Below, one piece after another: positions 34,252 through 47,598 of a DNA stretch of 64,000 nt (position 1 is the first letter of the stretch; each line of letters begins with the position of its first letter). Source of the stretch: Antiaris toxicaria (taxonomy: Eukaryota > Streptophyta > Magnoliopsida > Rosales > Moraceae); contig CP141156.1 in the NCBI GenBank assembly GCA_035233585.1, positions 60,377,001 to 60,441,000 of the forward strand, read 5' to 3'. The notes beneath the pieces are model-generated. The model was not told where the DNA came from, did no database searches, and was given only the letters and a program-made list of their open reading frames with translations. The position numbers were made by a program, and so were the translations under genes.

Positions 34252-36097
34252 TGTAGGAAATAAATCAGTAAAAATGTATCAGAGTGGCACAGCAGAATAA
34301 TAAAAATTTTTCAAGATCGTTAAATATCTCATGATGCCATATACAATAAATCAACAACAATTTAAACTCATACCTCAAGGATGCCAATCTGTAGGAGGAG
34401 AATGACCGGAGGGCTTCAACCAACTAGCCTTCTCTACTATTCTCCAATTCCCGAATGGCTGAGTTTGTGGGCACTCTGAACCTCGATCGGTATGCTAGCA
34501 CTGCTAGTCTTCTTTCGACCACCCAGATCTCTAAAGAACTTATTGTCACGGTGAGTTGTGCAACAATAAACCTGCTCACTTGAGAGTCTGTGGTCTGAAA
34601 GAACTGGAGTGGCAGGACCTCTATTTATAGACTTGCATGAGGTGATTCTCTGAATTCGAATTAGATTAGGAGAAGATATTCTCCCTTATCCATAACCAAA
34701 AAATCTGAATTTATCAAGGCCAAATCCCAACAAGAAAATTCGGCCACTTTAGGATTTTTTCATTCAAAATTCAAACAAGATTTTAACATGAATTTTATCT
34801 CCCTTTTCAACCAAAAAAATCCGAAAATCCAAGGGAAAAATCCCAACGAAATTTTGGCCAGTTTAGGATAAGGGAAGAATCAAAATTCCACGAGGATTTT
34901 CAAGCTTGAATCTTATCTCATGCTTATTTAAAATAACTGAAAATCCTTTATGAGATTCACTCAAAAAATTCGGCCAAAATCACGGAGGAGAGAATCCCAT
35001 TCAACTGGGATTGAAACTTGAATTTTTCCCTAAACCTTGTCCACAAAAAATTTGAAAATTCCATGAGGATAATCCTCAAAATTTTTGTCTATTATTGTTT
35101 GGATTTAGATTCAAAATTCAAGTAGGATTCTAACAAGATTTTCCTCTCCATATCCAACTCAAATTCGAATTTCATTCCTTGTGGATTTACCACAAGAAAT
35201 TCGAATCCTACTTAGACTGTGATTTAAAATTTGAATTTCAAATTTCAAATTCAAATTTCAAATTTCAAATTTCAAATTTCAAAATTCAAAATTCAAAATT
35301 CAAATTTCAAAATCTACAAAATAGTTGTATTTCAAATTCTTGTTCTCATGGATAATTTCTACAACTCCAATCCAATCTCAAAGAAAATCATGGCAACTTT
35401 ATTTGGAGTTTGAATAATTGTGTACTATATTATCCAAAACAAAATCTAAATTCAACCGAAGAGAATCTTGTCTACCATCCTAATCCTATGTCAACACCAT
35501 TCATGCATAATCAACTAGCCAATCGCATACTTAAATCAATTTTACCAAATGTTAAGGAATTATATGGAGCTAGTAGAGGGACCAATTGGACATATATAAT
35601 CGGGCTCCTGCAAATCCATATGATCATCATTCTTTACCGAAAAACTCAATCATATGATCACTAATTTCAGAGTCACATCACTTTAAACCTGAAAATAAAC
35701 TCCCAATTATATACCGTATTATGTAAGCCTGTGACAAGCTATCATCCAATGACCTTGTCATGTATGCAAAACTCTCATATGATATCCATGATCAGCCTTA
35801 GGTCAAAGTCCGTTTAATCCTACTGATCAGGCTATCTTAAAGTTCCATTATACTACCGAATAAAGAAAATGATTATTCACCATATGTGAATAAGAAGTCA
35901 TCCGCCCAGCAGATGACCCAAGGCCTTGTCTATTTTCACGTTCAGTATAATGCCTTTAAGAGGATACCCTTAACTCCTCATTAGAGCTATGATTCCGATA
36001 TCTGTAAACAAACCCTTCATCGTATACAAGTCATGCACCCAACGAACCGGTCCATAGGCTTACTACCTCTGAGATGCTTTAGTAATTGGAATGTCAA
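34252..36097 (-). repeat. Element E: partial copia LTR, minus orientation
   Basis: Starts TGTAGGAAATAAA, the reverse complement of a copia LTR 3' end, directly inside the integrase of B (candidate duplication CTTTG at 34247-34251). It matches LTRs A, C and K in reverse, including a TATA box (34622-34629, minus) and the AAATTT tract (35225-35322). It stops at 36097 where LTR F begins, so about 600 bp of the LTR and any internal region are missing or displaced. It is either a truncated 3' LTR or a solo LTR interrupted by F. Confidence 0.88.
35225..35322 (-). repeat. AT-rich tract in copia LTR E
   Basis: Shortest copy of the family AAATTT repeat in the window, about 100 bp. Confidence 0.8.
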
Positions 36098-39000
36098 TAT
36101 GGCGGCCTGCCCTTCGTAGAGATCATACAAGACTGTTACCGTTAAGCTTTATCACTAACTGCGATAGATTGTACTCTCATCGGTCGCCGGCTAATCTATC
36201 TCTCTTTAAATCATGACGTTTTTGGGGAAATATTTTTTTTTAAAACATCATGTAAAACATTATCTACTATTTACTTTGTTTGCAAGTACAAAGTAATTTA
36301 CATAATATAGTACTTTCGCAAAATATATATTTACAAAAGAACTGTTTCTTTTTCCCTTTCTCTGTTATTGCTCAGCGAAAAGACTCTGGTAGGACCATAT
36401 CCCTTGGCCTCCTATCCCATTTGACACTCGCTATCCCGTCCGTCATCTAACTATACAAAGTTACTGAGCTGGTTGCTTACCTGCAACATAAGCAAAAACG
36501 GTGAGCTACAGACTCAGTAAGTTCAAACATGCAAGAAATAGAATTTCTATGAATAGTATTATTTATCGTAAATAGTAACTTTGACCACTATTTATCATGA
36601 ATAGTAACCTTGATTACTGTTCATCATGAATAGTAACTTTGACCACTACACAATATATCAACAGTTGATCCACCACGGTGTTAGTACTCTCACGAAACTG
36701 TCTTATGCTCAATTATGGCATAGTTTCAGTTTTAGGTAATTATCTTATATTATGTTCTAGTTTTGAGCTCATGTTGCAGTACCATTTTAGTGCACATGAC
36801 AGGGAGCGGTACATTAGTACTGACCTCCACAGCTTTAATCTCATCATCATAGCCCCGAAAGCAAAGTTGTACATGACTGGGAGCAGTACATCAGTGCTGA
36901 CCTCCACAGCCTTAATCTCATCGTCATAGCCCCGAAGGCAAAGTTGTACATGACTGGGAGCGGTACATCAGTGCTGACCTCCACAACCTCAATCTCATCG
37001 TCATAGCCCCGAAGGCAAAGTTCACCTCCCTGTATGGAAGGCTGGTACGCGAAAAGTGGTTTCATTACCGACTTTTTAAAGTTCTAACCCGGTGACTTCA
37101 TATTGCCCTGTGGTTAGGAATGGTTCACATTTTAATTTCGTATGAGTGAGTTTCATTAACCTCGCTCTAGTGCCCGAAACATAATTTATTATGTGTCCTA
37201 TTTCAATAGTGCCCGTAGCACATTTCGTCTCTTTCTATTCTATACTAGTGCCCGTAGCACATATATACCTAACTTATAGTTAGTACATCAAAGTTAGCAA
37301 TAATAATGCTACATGTTGCAGATAGGTAAATGTCTGAACTTACTTTATCCGTTTCTTCCCCTTTTCTTTCTTGGATCTTTAATCGCTCTTCTTGTAGGTC
37401 GATTTTGGGATCCTACAGACAAAACCTTATCTGTTAATTTCATTTTCATTTATAGCTTTTATTTTTTTATTAAAAGCTTAGAAAAAACCTCTTTATAACT
37501 TTTTACGCTTTATTTATCATTTTCCCCATTTTTCTCAACTTTTGAAAAATTATGATTTTGCCCTTATATTTTAGCAAAATTACAATTATGCCCCTGATGG
37601 GATTTTCTCGATCCAGACTGCACTTTTGGCTCTCAGGAACTTTTCTGACTCTTTTTTATTCATTACCGGGTTCGTTTCTATTTTATTTCCATTTTTCACT
37701 TTCCCGACCCTCGGGAAGCACTATTCCGACCCTTATGTCGGTTTAGTGATTTTCTATCGTTTCGGAATCTCAAATGGACGTTTTACAAGTATTTAAAACG
37801 TTCATGTAGACTTTCCTGATCTAGGTCTCCGAGGCTCAGATTTTCCGTACCCAACTCGGACCTTTACTTCGTTTCCCAAAAACGCACCCCCCCCCCTCGA
37901 GATCGGTTTTTCAGCTTCACTCACGTTTTATATTTTTAAGGGGACGGGTTACTATTCTGAACCACCCCCTAGGTTTCCTTATTCAATTTTCTTTTAGGGA
38001 CTCGAGTTTCCGACCCGACCCTAAACTTTTATTTTTAATTCCCTTTTTACCCCAAATGCTGTTTTTCGAAATTTCGACAGCATTTCGGCGTAAATTTAAG
38101 GCTACCGGCGTTAGGTACGCCTCGAACCATATGTACCTGCCACGTACTATACCAGAGTCCTATTTTATATAAAAGTTTCCCAAACTTTTACATAAAAGCT
38201 CACACAATTTCCAATTCACATTTTAAACCACATTCCATAAAATTCTTTCAATTTTGCCCTTAGTTTTAGCCACGGTTTTCTTATCCAAAACCTAGCCAAA
38301 AATTTTCAATCTTTCAACCAAATTTTAGGCTATTCAAATGCTATTACCTAGCACATTTTCAAGCCAATTTCCATGCATTTTACAACAAAATTCTTAGGGT
38401 TTTTCACCATTCATACCCACGGCCATTTTAGGTAAAACATGCACCAAATTTTTGTTTCATGCTTTCAACCACATAACCATCATTTTCATAATTAAATGCA
38501 TGATTTAAACTATCCCAACATCAAGTTAATCATGCAAAAATATTCACCAAACCCTAATTACACCCCACGGCCATATTAGGGAAATTTGACACTAAAATTT
38601 TTCCAAGCTTTATAACCTTGCAAATCATGCTTTCCATTTAACCAAAACATGATTTAAAGCATTACAACATTTAACCAACAACAATTCATCATCAAACACA
38701 CTAGGTAACCCACGGTTTTACCAGTGGAAAACCAACCAAAACTTTGTTTTACTTTAAACAAAATGCATGGTTTTTCTTCTAATCAGACCCTTAACAAAAC
38801 CCAAGCACCAAATCAACCAAAACCACCCTAAAATTTTTCATCCTTCACACTATTCAACCCACGGATTTTATGGAGAAAACAAGCCAAAAATCACATTTTT
38901 TCCATGCAAATCCAATACATGAATAACCTAATTCGACATATCACAAAACTAACACATAATTTCATCAATTCCACAACAATTTTTCATCTTTTTCTTCCCA

Positions 39001-39477
39001 TTACTCCCACGGATTTCATGGCCAAAAATTGGGAAATTTTACAAGTTTTGAAGCTCACCTTGATTAGTTGGATGCTAGCTTGCCAAACTTGAGTTCTTGC
39101 TTCAAAATTTTGAAGAAATCCTTTGGTTCTCCAAGATGGCTCACATTTTCTCTCTATAGGACACTTAGAAAAATTTTTCTTCTTGTTTTGGCTTGGAAAA
39201 GGCTGCAGGTGCCTTTTGTTTCATGCTTGCCGACTTAAGCAACCAAGAAGCCAATTAACTTAGCTTCCAACCAATGAAAATTCAACACCTTTCATGCCAT
39301 TTCTTTCCAAATTTTTCACAAAATTAATTTGGCTAATTTTGGCCAAATCTTAGCCTTTAGATCAAAAAGTAAATCAATCTTGGCCATTAATGCCACCAAC
39401 CACCAAATTTAATACATTTAATAAATTGGCTTTATGTTGTCATAATTGCAAAGTAAAACTTTGACTTTGACTTTACT
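36098..39477 (-). repeat. Element F: partial 4-kb-class gypsy LTR
   Basis: Matches 46756 to about 49948 of the LTR of element I end to end, beginning TATGGCGGCC against TGTGACGGCC. That is about three quarters of an LTR. The end that would carry the 117-bp repeats and CATTACA is missing; the sequence switches to copia G at 39478. Orientation is inferred from I and D. It contains three 77-bp repeats near the start. Reading frames inside are short and do not resemble known proteins. Confidence 0.82.
36795..37025. repeat. Three tandem 77-bp repeats in LTR F
   Basis: Units start with CATGAC(A/T)GGGAGC at 36795, 36872 and 36949 and contain GCTGACCTCCACAGCC and CATAGCCCCGAAGGC. The homologous place in LTR I has two units of 70 bp (47459 and 47529), so unit number and length have changed between copies. 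Confidence 0.88.
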
Positions 39478-40295
39478 AGGATGAGAAATAAATGGAGAGG
39501 CTGCATAAAAGATGGATACAAGATGGGATTTATTTTCTTTGTTCTAGGATGGAACCATGGCTTGGTTATTATTCTGTTAATTCTTTTTTCTGTGATAAGT
39601 CATGGATGTATAAATATGTATTGATGGGTGTTTTATATGCATATTTGATAACATGTCATATAGGATAGGTGAGTGCCGCTCATTCTATATTGATCATACA
39701 TATTTGTCAAAACTTGCATGTTTTTCAAAATAATAAGTGGGAGAGGGTTTCAAACAAAACCCACGGCCTCCATTGTTGATCCATATGTGAAAGCATGGTA
39801 ACGTCTCGTGTCAATTCTGCCCTAACCGCACCCCTCGGTAGGTGTTTACCGCCACCGATATACTAGGTTGGATTTCCTATGTGGAAAACATGTTCAGGCA
39901 CGATCCTATTCATGACCACCCCTCAGTGGCTTGGTAGAACATGGATCGGGCTACGTAAACAATGGTTATACACTCAAGACTCGTTTAGTTATTAACCTTC
40001 CCTAGAAGCTCTGTTAACTAAACTGGTGGCCAAAATAAACAGTTATTAATATATGTCTTAACCTTGGAGGATTTAAGGCAATATATATTAATTAGATGGG
40101 GTCCATGTTCTGGCTATTTGTCCATGACCACCCCTCGGTGGCTTGGGGCAATAAGTGCTGAGAATTACCGTTGCAATGGTACATGTTTTTTCAAGTTTCA
40201 TGTAGGAACATACTTGTATGTTTTATTTGCTAAATTATTTGTATATTTGCTTGGGCTTTGTAATGATATCTAGTATAATTTTATTTTAGTTCAAC
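39478..40295 (+). other. Leader remnant of copia element G
   Basis: Homologous to the last ~860 bp of the K leader. It has three hairpin-type motifs near 39836, 39917 and 40128 (CCACCCCTCGGTGG or close variants) and ends in TTTTATTTTAG just before the ATG. Confidence 0.75.
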
Positions 40296-43200
40296 ATGTC
40301 ACCGACACCCCTCATTTCGATACTTACTGAAAACAAGCTAAATGACGATAATTATAAAGACTGGAAAAGAAATCTACTGATAGTTCTCAGCTACGAGAGA
40401 CACAAGTTCGTGCTGGATGAACCATGCACACCTAGGCCCAAACCTGACACACCGCTTGAGGAGGTCCCGGTTGCCTATACTTGTTGGAGAGAATCCAATG
40501 AGATAGCTCGATGCTATATTCTTGCTAGCATGACGAGTGCTTTACAAAAGCAGCATGAGACTTATCAAGTTGCTGGGGAGATCATGGAAAATCTAAAGGA
40601 CATATTCGGAGGCCAAGAAAAATTGGCTCGACAGTCTGCTACTACCAGCATTATGAACTCTAAGCAAAAGGCAGGTACTCCGGTGAAGGACCATATGATC
40701 ACTCTAATGGGATTCTTTACTGAGGCTGCCGAGAACGGTGCTGAACTGGACTACAACAACCAGATCGAGATGGTGTTCAAAACTCTGTCAAAAGATTTTG
40801 TGGGGTTTAAGGCCGCATATAATCTGGCGACAAGGGAGTTAGGACTAACCGAGCTCATGAAACAACTTCAAGCTTATGAGCGGATGATCAAGGATGGGGA
40901 TGCAGTCCAACCAAAAGGAGAGGCCAATTTGGCGGAATCTTCCAAACCCTCACAGAAGAGGAAGAGGCCAAATCAGAAGCAAGCAGCTTCTAGTTCTTCT
41001 AATCCTCCTGTCTCGGATAGGAAGAAGAAGAAGAAGAACAAGAAGCCAGGGGACCTTAAAAAGTCCAAGTGCTTTCACTGTGAGAAGGTAGGTCATTTCA
41101 AGAAGGCTTGTCGGGAATTCCTAGCCGCCAAGGGCAAGGAAGGTAATGAACTTCACTATTTAGAAGCGTGTTTGGTGGAAGAATCAAAAGACACTTGGGT
41201 CATTGATTTGTGAGCCACTAATCATGTTTGTGTTTCTATGCAGGGTTCGTTGAAACAAGAAGTCTACATGATAGGAGTCTCTCATTGCGGACTGGAGATG
41301 GTAGCTTTGTGGTGGCTGAGGCAGTGGGAGAAATTTACCTTTACTTTGATGAATTAAGGTTTATTTTATTAAAAGATTGTTTTTATGTTCCTAATTTTAG
41401 AAGGAACTTTATATGGATAGCTTGTTTAATAAACGATTCTTATTCAGTTTCTTTTAGTAGAAGAGTTGATATTCAAAAAAATAAGTCTTTTATCTGTTCT
41501 GGATGGATGGATGGAAACTTATATTTGATCAAACCAAAGATGTACTCACTGCTTGACACCGAATTAATAAATAACTCTAGAAGGTTGAAAGTTTCTCACT
41601 CTAACAAGGCGTATCTTTGGCATTTAAGACTTGGTCATATTAATCAGGAAAGGATTCAAAGGTTGGGGAAAGACGGTCCTCTAGAATCTCTGGAGGAGGT
41701 ACGTCTTCCTTAATGTGAGTCTTGTCTTGAGGCTAAGATGACTAAGAGGTCTTTTGGAGTTAAGGGTACTAGAACTCAGGAACTGTTAGAAATTATGCAC
41801 ACTGACGTATGTGGCCCCATGAACGTCACAGCACGAGGAGGGTTCGAGTATTATGTCTCCTTTATAGACGATTACTCGAGGTATGAATATATGTACCTAA
41901 TGCACCGCAAGAGCGAAACCTTTGATAAGTTCAATGAGTATCATGCGGAAGTGGAAAAGCAATTGGGTAAATCCATAAAGACACTTTGATCTGATCGAGG
42001 GGGTGAATACCTCTCCGATGAATTTCTAGGACATCTTATAGAGAATGGGATATTATCCCCATTGACTGCACCAGGTACTCCACAATAGAATGGTGTAGCT
42101 GAAATGAGGAGCAGGACCTTATTAAATATGGTACGGTCTATGATGAGTTATTCAATGTTGCCGTTATCATTTTGGAGATATGCATTACAAACGGCATGCT
42201 ATATTCTGAACCAGGTCCCAAGCAAGTCAATTCTCAGGACTCCGTATGAATTGAGGCGTGGCAGGAAGCCTTCCCTTGGACATATGAGAATATGGGGCTG
42301 CCCGACACATGTACTGGATGGGGATACGAAGAAGTTGGAACCAAGAACGGAATTGTACATGTTTGTAGGGTATCCTAAGGGAACTAAGGGAGGTCTGTTT
42401 TATAACCCGAAGGACCAAAAGGTCATTGTTTCAACCCAGGCGACATTCTTGGAGGAAAGTCACATTAATGACTTTAAGCCTCAGAGCAAAGTGGTGCTAG
42501 AGGAGTTATCGGGTGAAATAACTATTCCACAGATTTCGGTCATGTAAGCAAGTCGTTCTGGTGAAAGACCTGTAGATGATCAACAATTTAGGGTGCCTCG
42601 TCATAGTGGAAGAAGCCTATTTTCTTCATGTATGATGCTGAGGTATACCAAGCCGAGGCTTATGAGCATGAGGATGATCCAGACACCTATGATGAAGCTA
42701 TAAATGATGTTGATTCTAAATCTTGGAAACAGACCATGAACAATGAGATGGATTCTATGAAATCTAACTCTGTTTGGGAACTTGTAGATCTGCCAAATAG
42801 GATAAAATCCATTGGATGCAAGTGGGTCTACAAAAGAAAGAAGGATGCGAAAGGGAGAGTGGAAACTTTCAAAGCTAGACTGGTTGCAAAGGGGTACACA
42901 CAAAAGGCTGGAATTGATTACGATGAAACCTTTTCGCCTGTTGCTATGCTGAAGTCTATCCGTATTCTTCTGTCCATTGCTGCGGCTCTTGATTACTAGA
43001 TCTGGCAAATGGACGTCAAGACGACATTCTTGAATGGCCATCTTGAGGAATGTATCTACATGATACAGCCCAAAGGGTTCATGGCAGAAGGCCAAGAAAG
43101 AAAAGTTTGCAAGTTGCTTAGATCCATTTATGGATTAAGGCAAGCATCCCGCTCATGGAACCACAGATTTGATCAAGTGACCAAGACATTTGGTTTTGAG

Positions 43201-44255
43201 CAGAACGTTGATGAATCCTGTGTTTATAAACGTATTAAGGATGGAAAAGTGGTCTTTCTAGTACTCTATGTCGATGATATACTGCTCATTGGGAAAGATG
43301 TAGGGAATTTATCATCGGTCAAGCTTTGGCTACACCAACAGTTTGACATGAAGGACTTGGGAGAAGCTAATTATTTTCTAGGCATTCGTCTTTTTAGAGA
43401 TCGAAAGAACAAAATGATAGCGTTATCCCAGGCTTCATACATAGATAAAATAATTGACAAATATGCAATACAAGAGGCAAAGAAAGGTTCACAACCTTCC
43501 ATTGTCAGTCTAAGTCTTTCAATGGATGACTATCCCAAGACATCGGAAGAAAGAGAGCATATGAATGAGGTCCCTTATGCATCCGCTATGGGTAGTCTTA
43601 TGTATGCTATGCTTTGCACTCACCCGGACATATGTTTTACAATAGGTATGGTGAGTCGATATCAAGCGAATCTTGGAACCAAACACTGGTAAGCAATAAA
43701 GCATATACTCAAGTATCTTAAGAGAACAAGGGTTTATATGCTAGTGTATTCTGGTGGGGACCTAACACCCATAGGATACATGGACTCAGACTTTCAGACT
43801 TGCAAGGATTCAAGGAAATCGACATCAGGATCAGTGTTCTTACTCGGAGGAGGCGCCATTGTGTGGAGGAGCATGAAGCGGGGTAGCATAGCTGACTCTA
43901 TGATGGAGGCTGAGTATGTGGCTGCGGCTGAGGCATCTAAAGAAGCAGTTTGGCTCCACAAGTTCTTTACAGACCTTGAGGTCATTCCGAGTGTTGACAA
44001 GCCTATCATACTTTACTGTGATAACACTAGGGCGATTGCCAAAACAAAGGAATCTCGGCACCATAAGAGGACCAAGCACATAGATTGGAGGTATCACATT
44101 ATTAGAGGGCACGTGGAGACAGGAAAAGTAGATGTATGTAAGATTGCGTCTGAGGATAACATTGCTGATCCCTTTACTAAGACTTTGGTGGATAGAGCTT
44201 TGAGAGGCATGTAGAGGCGATGGGGATGCATAACATGGCACATCTACTGGCTTAG
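40296..44255 (+). pseudogene. Copia gag-pol polyprotein, many lesions (element G)
   Basis: Collinear with the 1324-codon frame of K. Gag is open to 41213. The zinc knuckle is CFHCEKVGH, with Cys and His kept. The protease active site is lost: where K has DSGA, G reads DL followed by TGA (41211-41213). Further lesions include a 1-bp deletion near 41245, TAA at 41711, TGA at 41987, TAG near 42087 in the integrase, TAA near 42544, TAG near 42997, TAA near 43690, and an indel near the end that leads to TAG at 44212-44214. The YVDD box of reverse transcriptase (about 43267) is intact but isolated. It is not functional; the decay pattern indicates an old copy. Confidence 0.93.
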
Positions 44256-44269
44256 GGCAAGTGGGAGAT

Positions 44270-45635
44270 TGTTAAGAAATGCCCTAAGCATTAGAGACAT
44301 TTTATGTATTTTGAACTGGATAATAAAATTATATATAGAGGTTAATCATTACGATGCTGTTTGTCCTTAATCTATTTAAATGTTAAAGTAAATGTAAGCA
44401 AATATGGCTCACTGACTGCTTGTGTTAAAACTGTTAGAATGTTGCATGCAATGGACTTTTGTATGCGAGAAGATAATGTTCTAAAGTAAGCGGTCTAAAC
44501 TAAGGTCTATAGTCTATGGGGTTAGACCGAGCATCTAACTCATACTAAGACTATTATGTTGTCTAAAGCCATGGTGGGGACGGTTTGTCTTGACTGTCTG
44601 GAGCATAGACTCTCAAGTAGAGACATAGATATGTTGCTTGGTGTTGACATATTAGACCGAGACTAAAGCGTGATTGATCTACATAGTCCACTATGAGTGG
44701 ATCAATCTGCTTTTTGACGTTCATTATACAATAACCTTAACCCTGAGTAAATGAACTACTTCATGTATATGACTTGTGTACTTTAATGTTCTAATGGCTA
44801 AAGCATCTCAGAGGTAGTAAGCTTATAGACCGGTTCGTTGGGTGCATGACTTGTATACGATAAAGGATTTATTTACAGATATCGGAATCATAGCTCCAAG
44901 GAGTTAAAGGTATCCTCTTAAAGGCATTATACTGGATGTGAAAATGGACAAGGCCTTGGGTCGTCTGCTGGGAAGATGACTTCTTATTCACATATGGTGA
45001 ATAATCATTTTCTGATTCAGTAGTATAATGGAACTTTAAGATAGCCTGATCTGTAAGATTAAACGAAATTTGACCTAAGGCTGATCATGGATATCATATA
45101 AGGGTTTTGCATATATGACAAGGTCATTGGAAAGTAGCTCGTCACAGGCTTACGTAATACAGTATATAATTGGGAGTTTAGTTTCAGGTTTATAGTGGTG
45201 TGACTCTGAAATTAGTGATCATATGATTGAGTTGTTCGGTACAGAATGATGATCATATGGATTCATGGGAGCCTGATTATATATGTCCAATTGGTCTCTC
45301 TACTAGCTCCACATAATTCCTTAGTGGTTGGCAAATTGATTTATGTATGCTTATTGGCTAGTTGATTATGCATGGATGGTGTTGACATAGGATCAGGATG
45401 GTGGACAAGATTCTCTCCGGTTGAATTCATATTTTGTTTTGGATAATAGAGTACACAATTATTTGAACTCCAAATAAAGTTGCCACGATTTTATTTGAGA
45501 TTGTATTGGAGTTGTAAAAAATTATCCATGAGGGAAAAATTTGAAATACAACTTTTTGTGGATTTTGAAATTTGAATTTTGAAATTTGAAATTTAAATTT
45601 TGAATTTGAAATCTGAAATTTAAATTTAAATTTCA

Positions 45636-45666
<31 letters not shown>

Positions 45667-46665
45667 TGAAATTTGAAATTCAAATTTTGAATCACAGTCT
45701 AAGTGGAATTCGAATTCTTTGTGGATAATTCCACGAGGTTAGAATTCGAATTTGAGTTGGATTATGGTGAGGAAAATCTTGTTTGAATCCTACTTGAATT
45801 TTAAATCCCAATCCTAACTAACTTGCACGAAAATATTGAGGAATATCCTCATAGATTTTTCAGTTTTTGTATGGATAAGATTCTAGGAAAAATTCAAATT
45901 TCAATCCCAATTGAATTTGGATTCTCTCCTCCCTAAAAGTGGCCGAAATTTTTGAGGAAGATCTCTTGCAGGTTTTCGATTTTTTATGGATAAGGATGAG
46001 ATAAAATTCAAGCTTGAAAATCCTAGTTGAATTTTGATTCTCTCCCTACTTTTTATGGCCGAAAAGTTTTAAGGAAATCTTAAAAGGGATTTTCGGTTTT
46101 TATTAGATAATGGTGAGATAAAATTCAAGTTAAAATCCTGTTTGAGTTTTGAATGCAAAATTCTAGAAGGTGGCTGAATTTTTTAGTTAGTTTTTTGTAT
46201 TGAAAAATTTGGATTTTGTGTTGTGGATAAGGGAGAAAATCTTCTCCTAATCCAATTCGAATTCAGAGGATCACCTCATACTAGTCTATAAATAGAGGTC
46301 CTGCCACTCCAGTTCTCTCAGACCACAGACTCTCAGGTGAGCAGGCTTATTATTGCACAACTCACCGTGACAATTAGTTCTTTAGAGATCTGGGTGGTCG
46401 GAAGAAGACTAGCAGTGCTAGCATACTGGCCGAGGAACCACGTGCCCACATACTCTACCATCCGGGAATTGGAGAATAGTAGAGAACGCTAGTTGGTTGA
46501 AGCCATCCAGTCATTCTACTCCTACAGTATTGGCGTCCTCTTGAGATATGAGTTTTATTGTTGTTGGTTTATTGTATATGGTACACGAGATATTTAACGA
46601 TCTTAAAAAATTTTTATTGTTCCGCTGAGCCACTCTGATACGTTTTTACTGATTTATTTACTACA
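44270..46665 (+). repeat. 3' LTR of copia element G (2396 bp)
   Basis: Starts TGTTAAG after the polypurine tract and ends CTACA at 46665. TATA box at 46287-46294; the AATAAA site has decayed to ACAATTAG. The AAATTT tract at 45562-45690 is short. Numerous differences from K show greater age. Confidence 0.92.
45562..45690 (+). repeat. AT-rich tract in copia LTR G
   Basis: Family simple repeat, about 130 bp, more degenerate than in C and K. Confidence 0.8.
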
Positions 46666-46755
46666 CATTCTTGGTTGGGTTGTAACACCTATTAGCCCAT
46701 TTTGTGCTTGTTTTACTGTTCATTTGTGGTACTATGGTTGTGTCTATACTGTGTT
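46666..46755. other. 90-bp orphan segment between elements G and I
   Basis: Not similar by eye to any other part of the window. It contains TTGGTTGGGTTGTAACACC; TGTAACACC resembles a common start of plant gypsy LTRs, so it could be a scrap of the 3' LTR of element B or pre-insertion DNA. No gene. Confidence 0.3.
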
Positions 46756-47458
46756 TGTGACGGCCCGCCCCTCGTAGAAATCATACAATACTATTACAGT
46801 TAAGCTTTATCGCTAACTGCGATAGATTGTACTCTCATGGGTCGCCGGCTAATCTCTCTCTCTCAGTAAATCATGACGTTTTTGGGAAAAAAAAATTTTT
46901 TTCTTTAAACATCATGTAAAACATTTCCCACTATTTACTTTGTTGGCAAGTACAAAGTAATTTATATATTACAGTACTTTCGTAAAATATATATAATATT
47001 ACAAAAGACTGTTTCTTTTTTTTTTTCCTTCCCTTTTTATCGCTCAGCGGAAAGACTCTGACAGGACCATATCCCTCGCCCAGTTATCCGATTTGACACG
47101 CGCCATCCCGTCCACATCCAGTCAAACAAGCTACTGAGCTGGTCGCTTACCTGCAACATTAGCAAAAATGGTGAGCTACAGGCTCAGTAAGTTCAAACAT
47201 GCAAGAAATGAAATTTCTATGAATAGTACTATTCATCACCGTTGACCACTATTCATAGGTGAATAGTAACTTTGACCACTATTCATACGTGAATAGTAAC
47301 TTTGACCACAACACAGTGTCACAACAGTACATCTATCGCGATGTTAGTACTCTCACTAAACTGTCTTATGCTCAATTATGGCATAGTTTTAGTTTTAAGT
47401 AATTATCTTTGCTTATGTTCTGGTTTTGAGCTCAGGTTGGCAGTACCATTTAAGTGCG

Positions 47459-47598
47459 CATGACTGGGAGCGGTACATTAGTGCTGACCTCCACAACCTT
47501 AATCTCATAGCCCCGAAGGCAAACTGTACATGACTGGGAGTGGTACATCAGTGCTGACCTCCACAGCCTTAATCTCATAGCCCCGAAGGCAAAAGTTA
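47459..47598. repeat. Two tandem 70-bp repeats in LTR I
   Basis: Units start CATGACTGGGAG at 47459 and 47529. They are homologous to the three 77-bp units of LTR F, each lacking a short TCGTCAT-type segment. Confidence 0.85.

Larger units (their letters stand above)
39478..46665 (+). mobile_element. Element G: 5'-truncated, decayed Ty1/copia element
   Basis: Starts abruptly within the leader (GATGAGAAATAAATGG matches about 57338 of K) with no 5' LTR, primer site or GC-rich leader block. It continues with the hairpin-motif part of the leader, a multiply broken gag-pol, polypurine tract and a 3' LTR at 44270-46665. Same family as C and K but clearly more diverged. The left junction with LTR F looks like a deletion or illegitimate recombination rather than an insertion, since no LTR end is involved. 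Confidence 0.88.

Noticed and set aside
37886..37900. Poly-C run in LTR F (and 48488-48496 in I)
   Set aside because: Short homopolymer at the same place in both related LTRs; no further structure.
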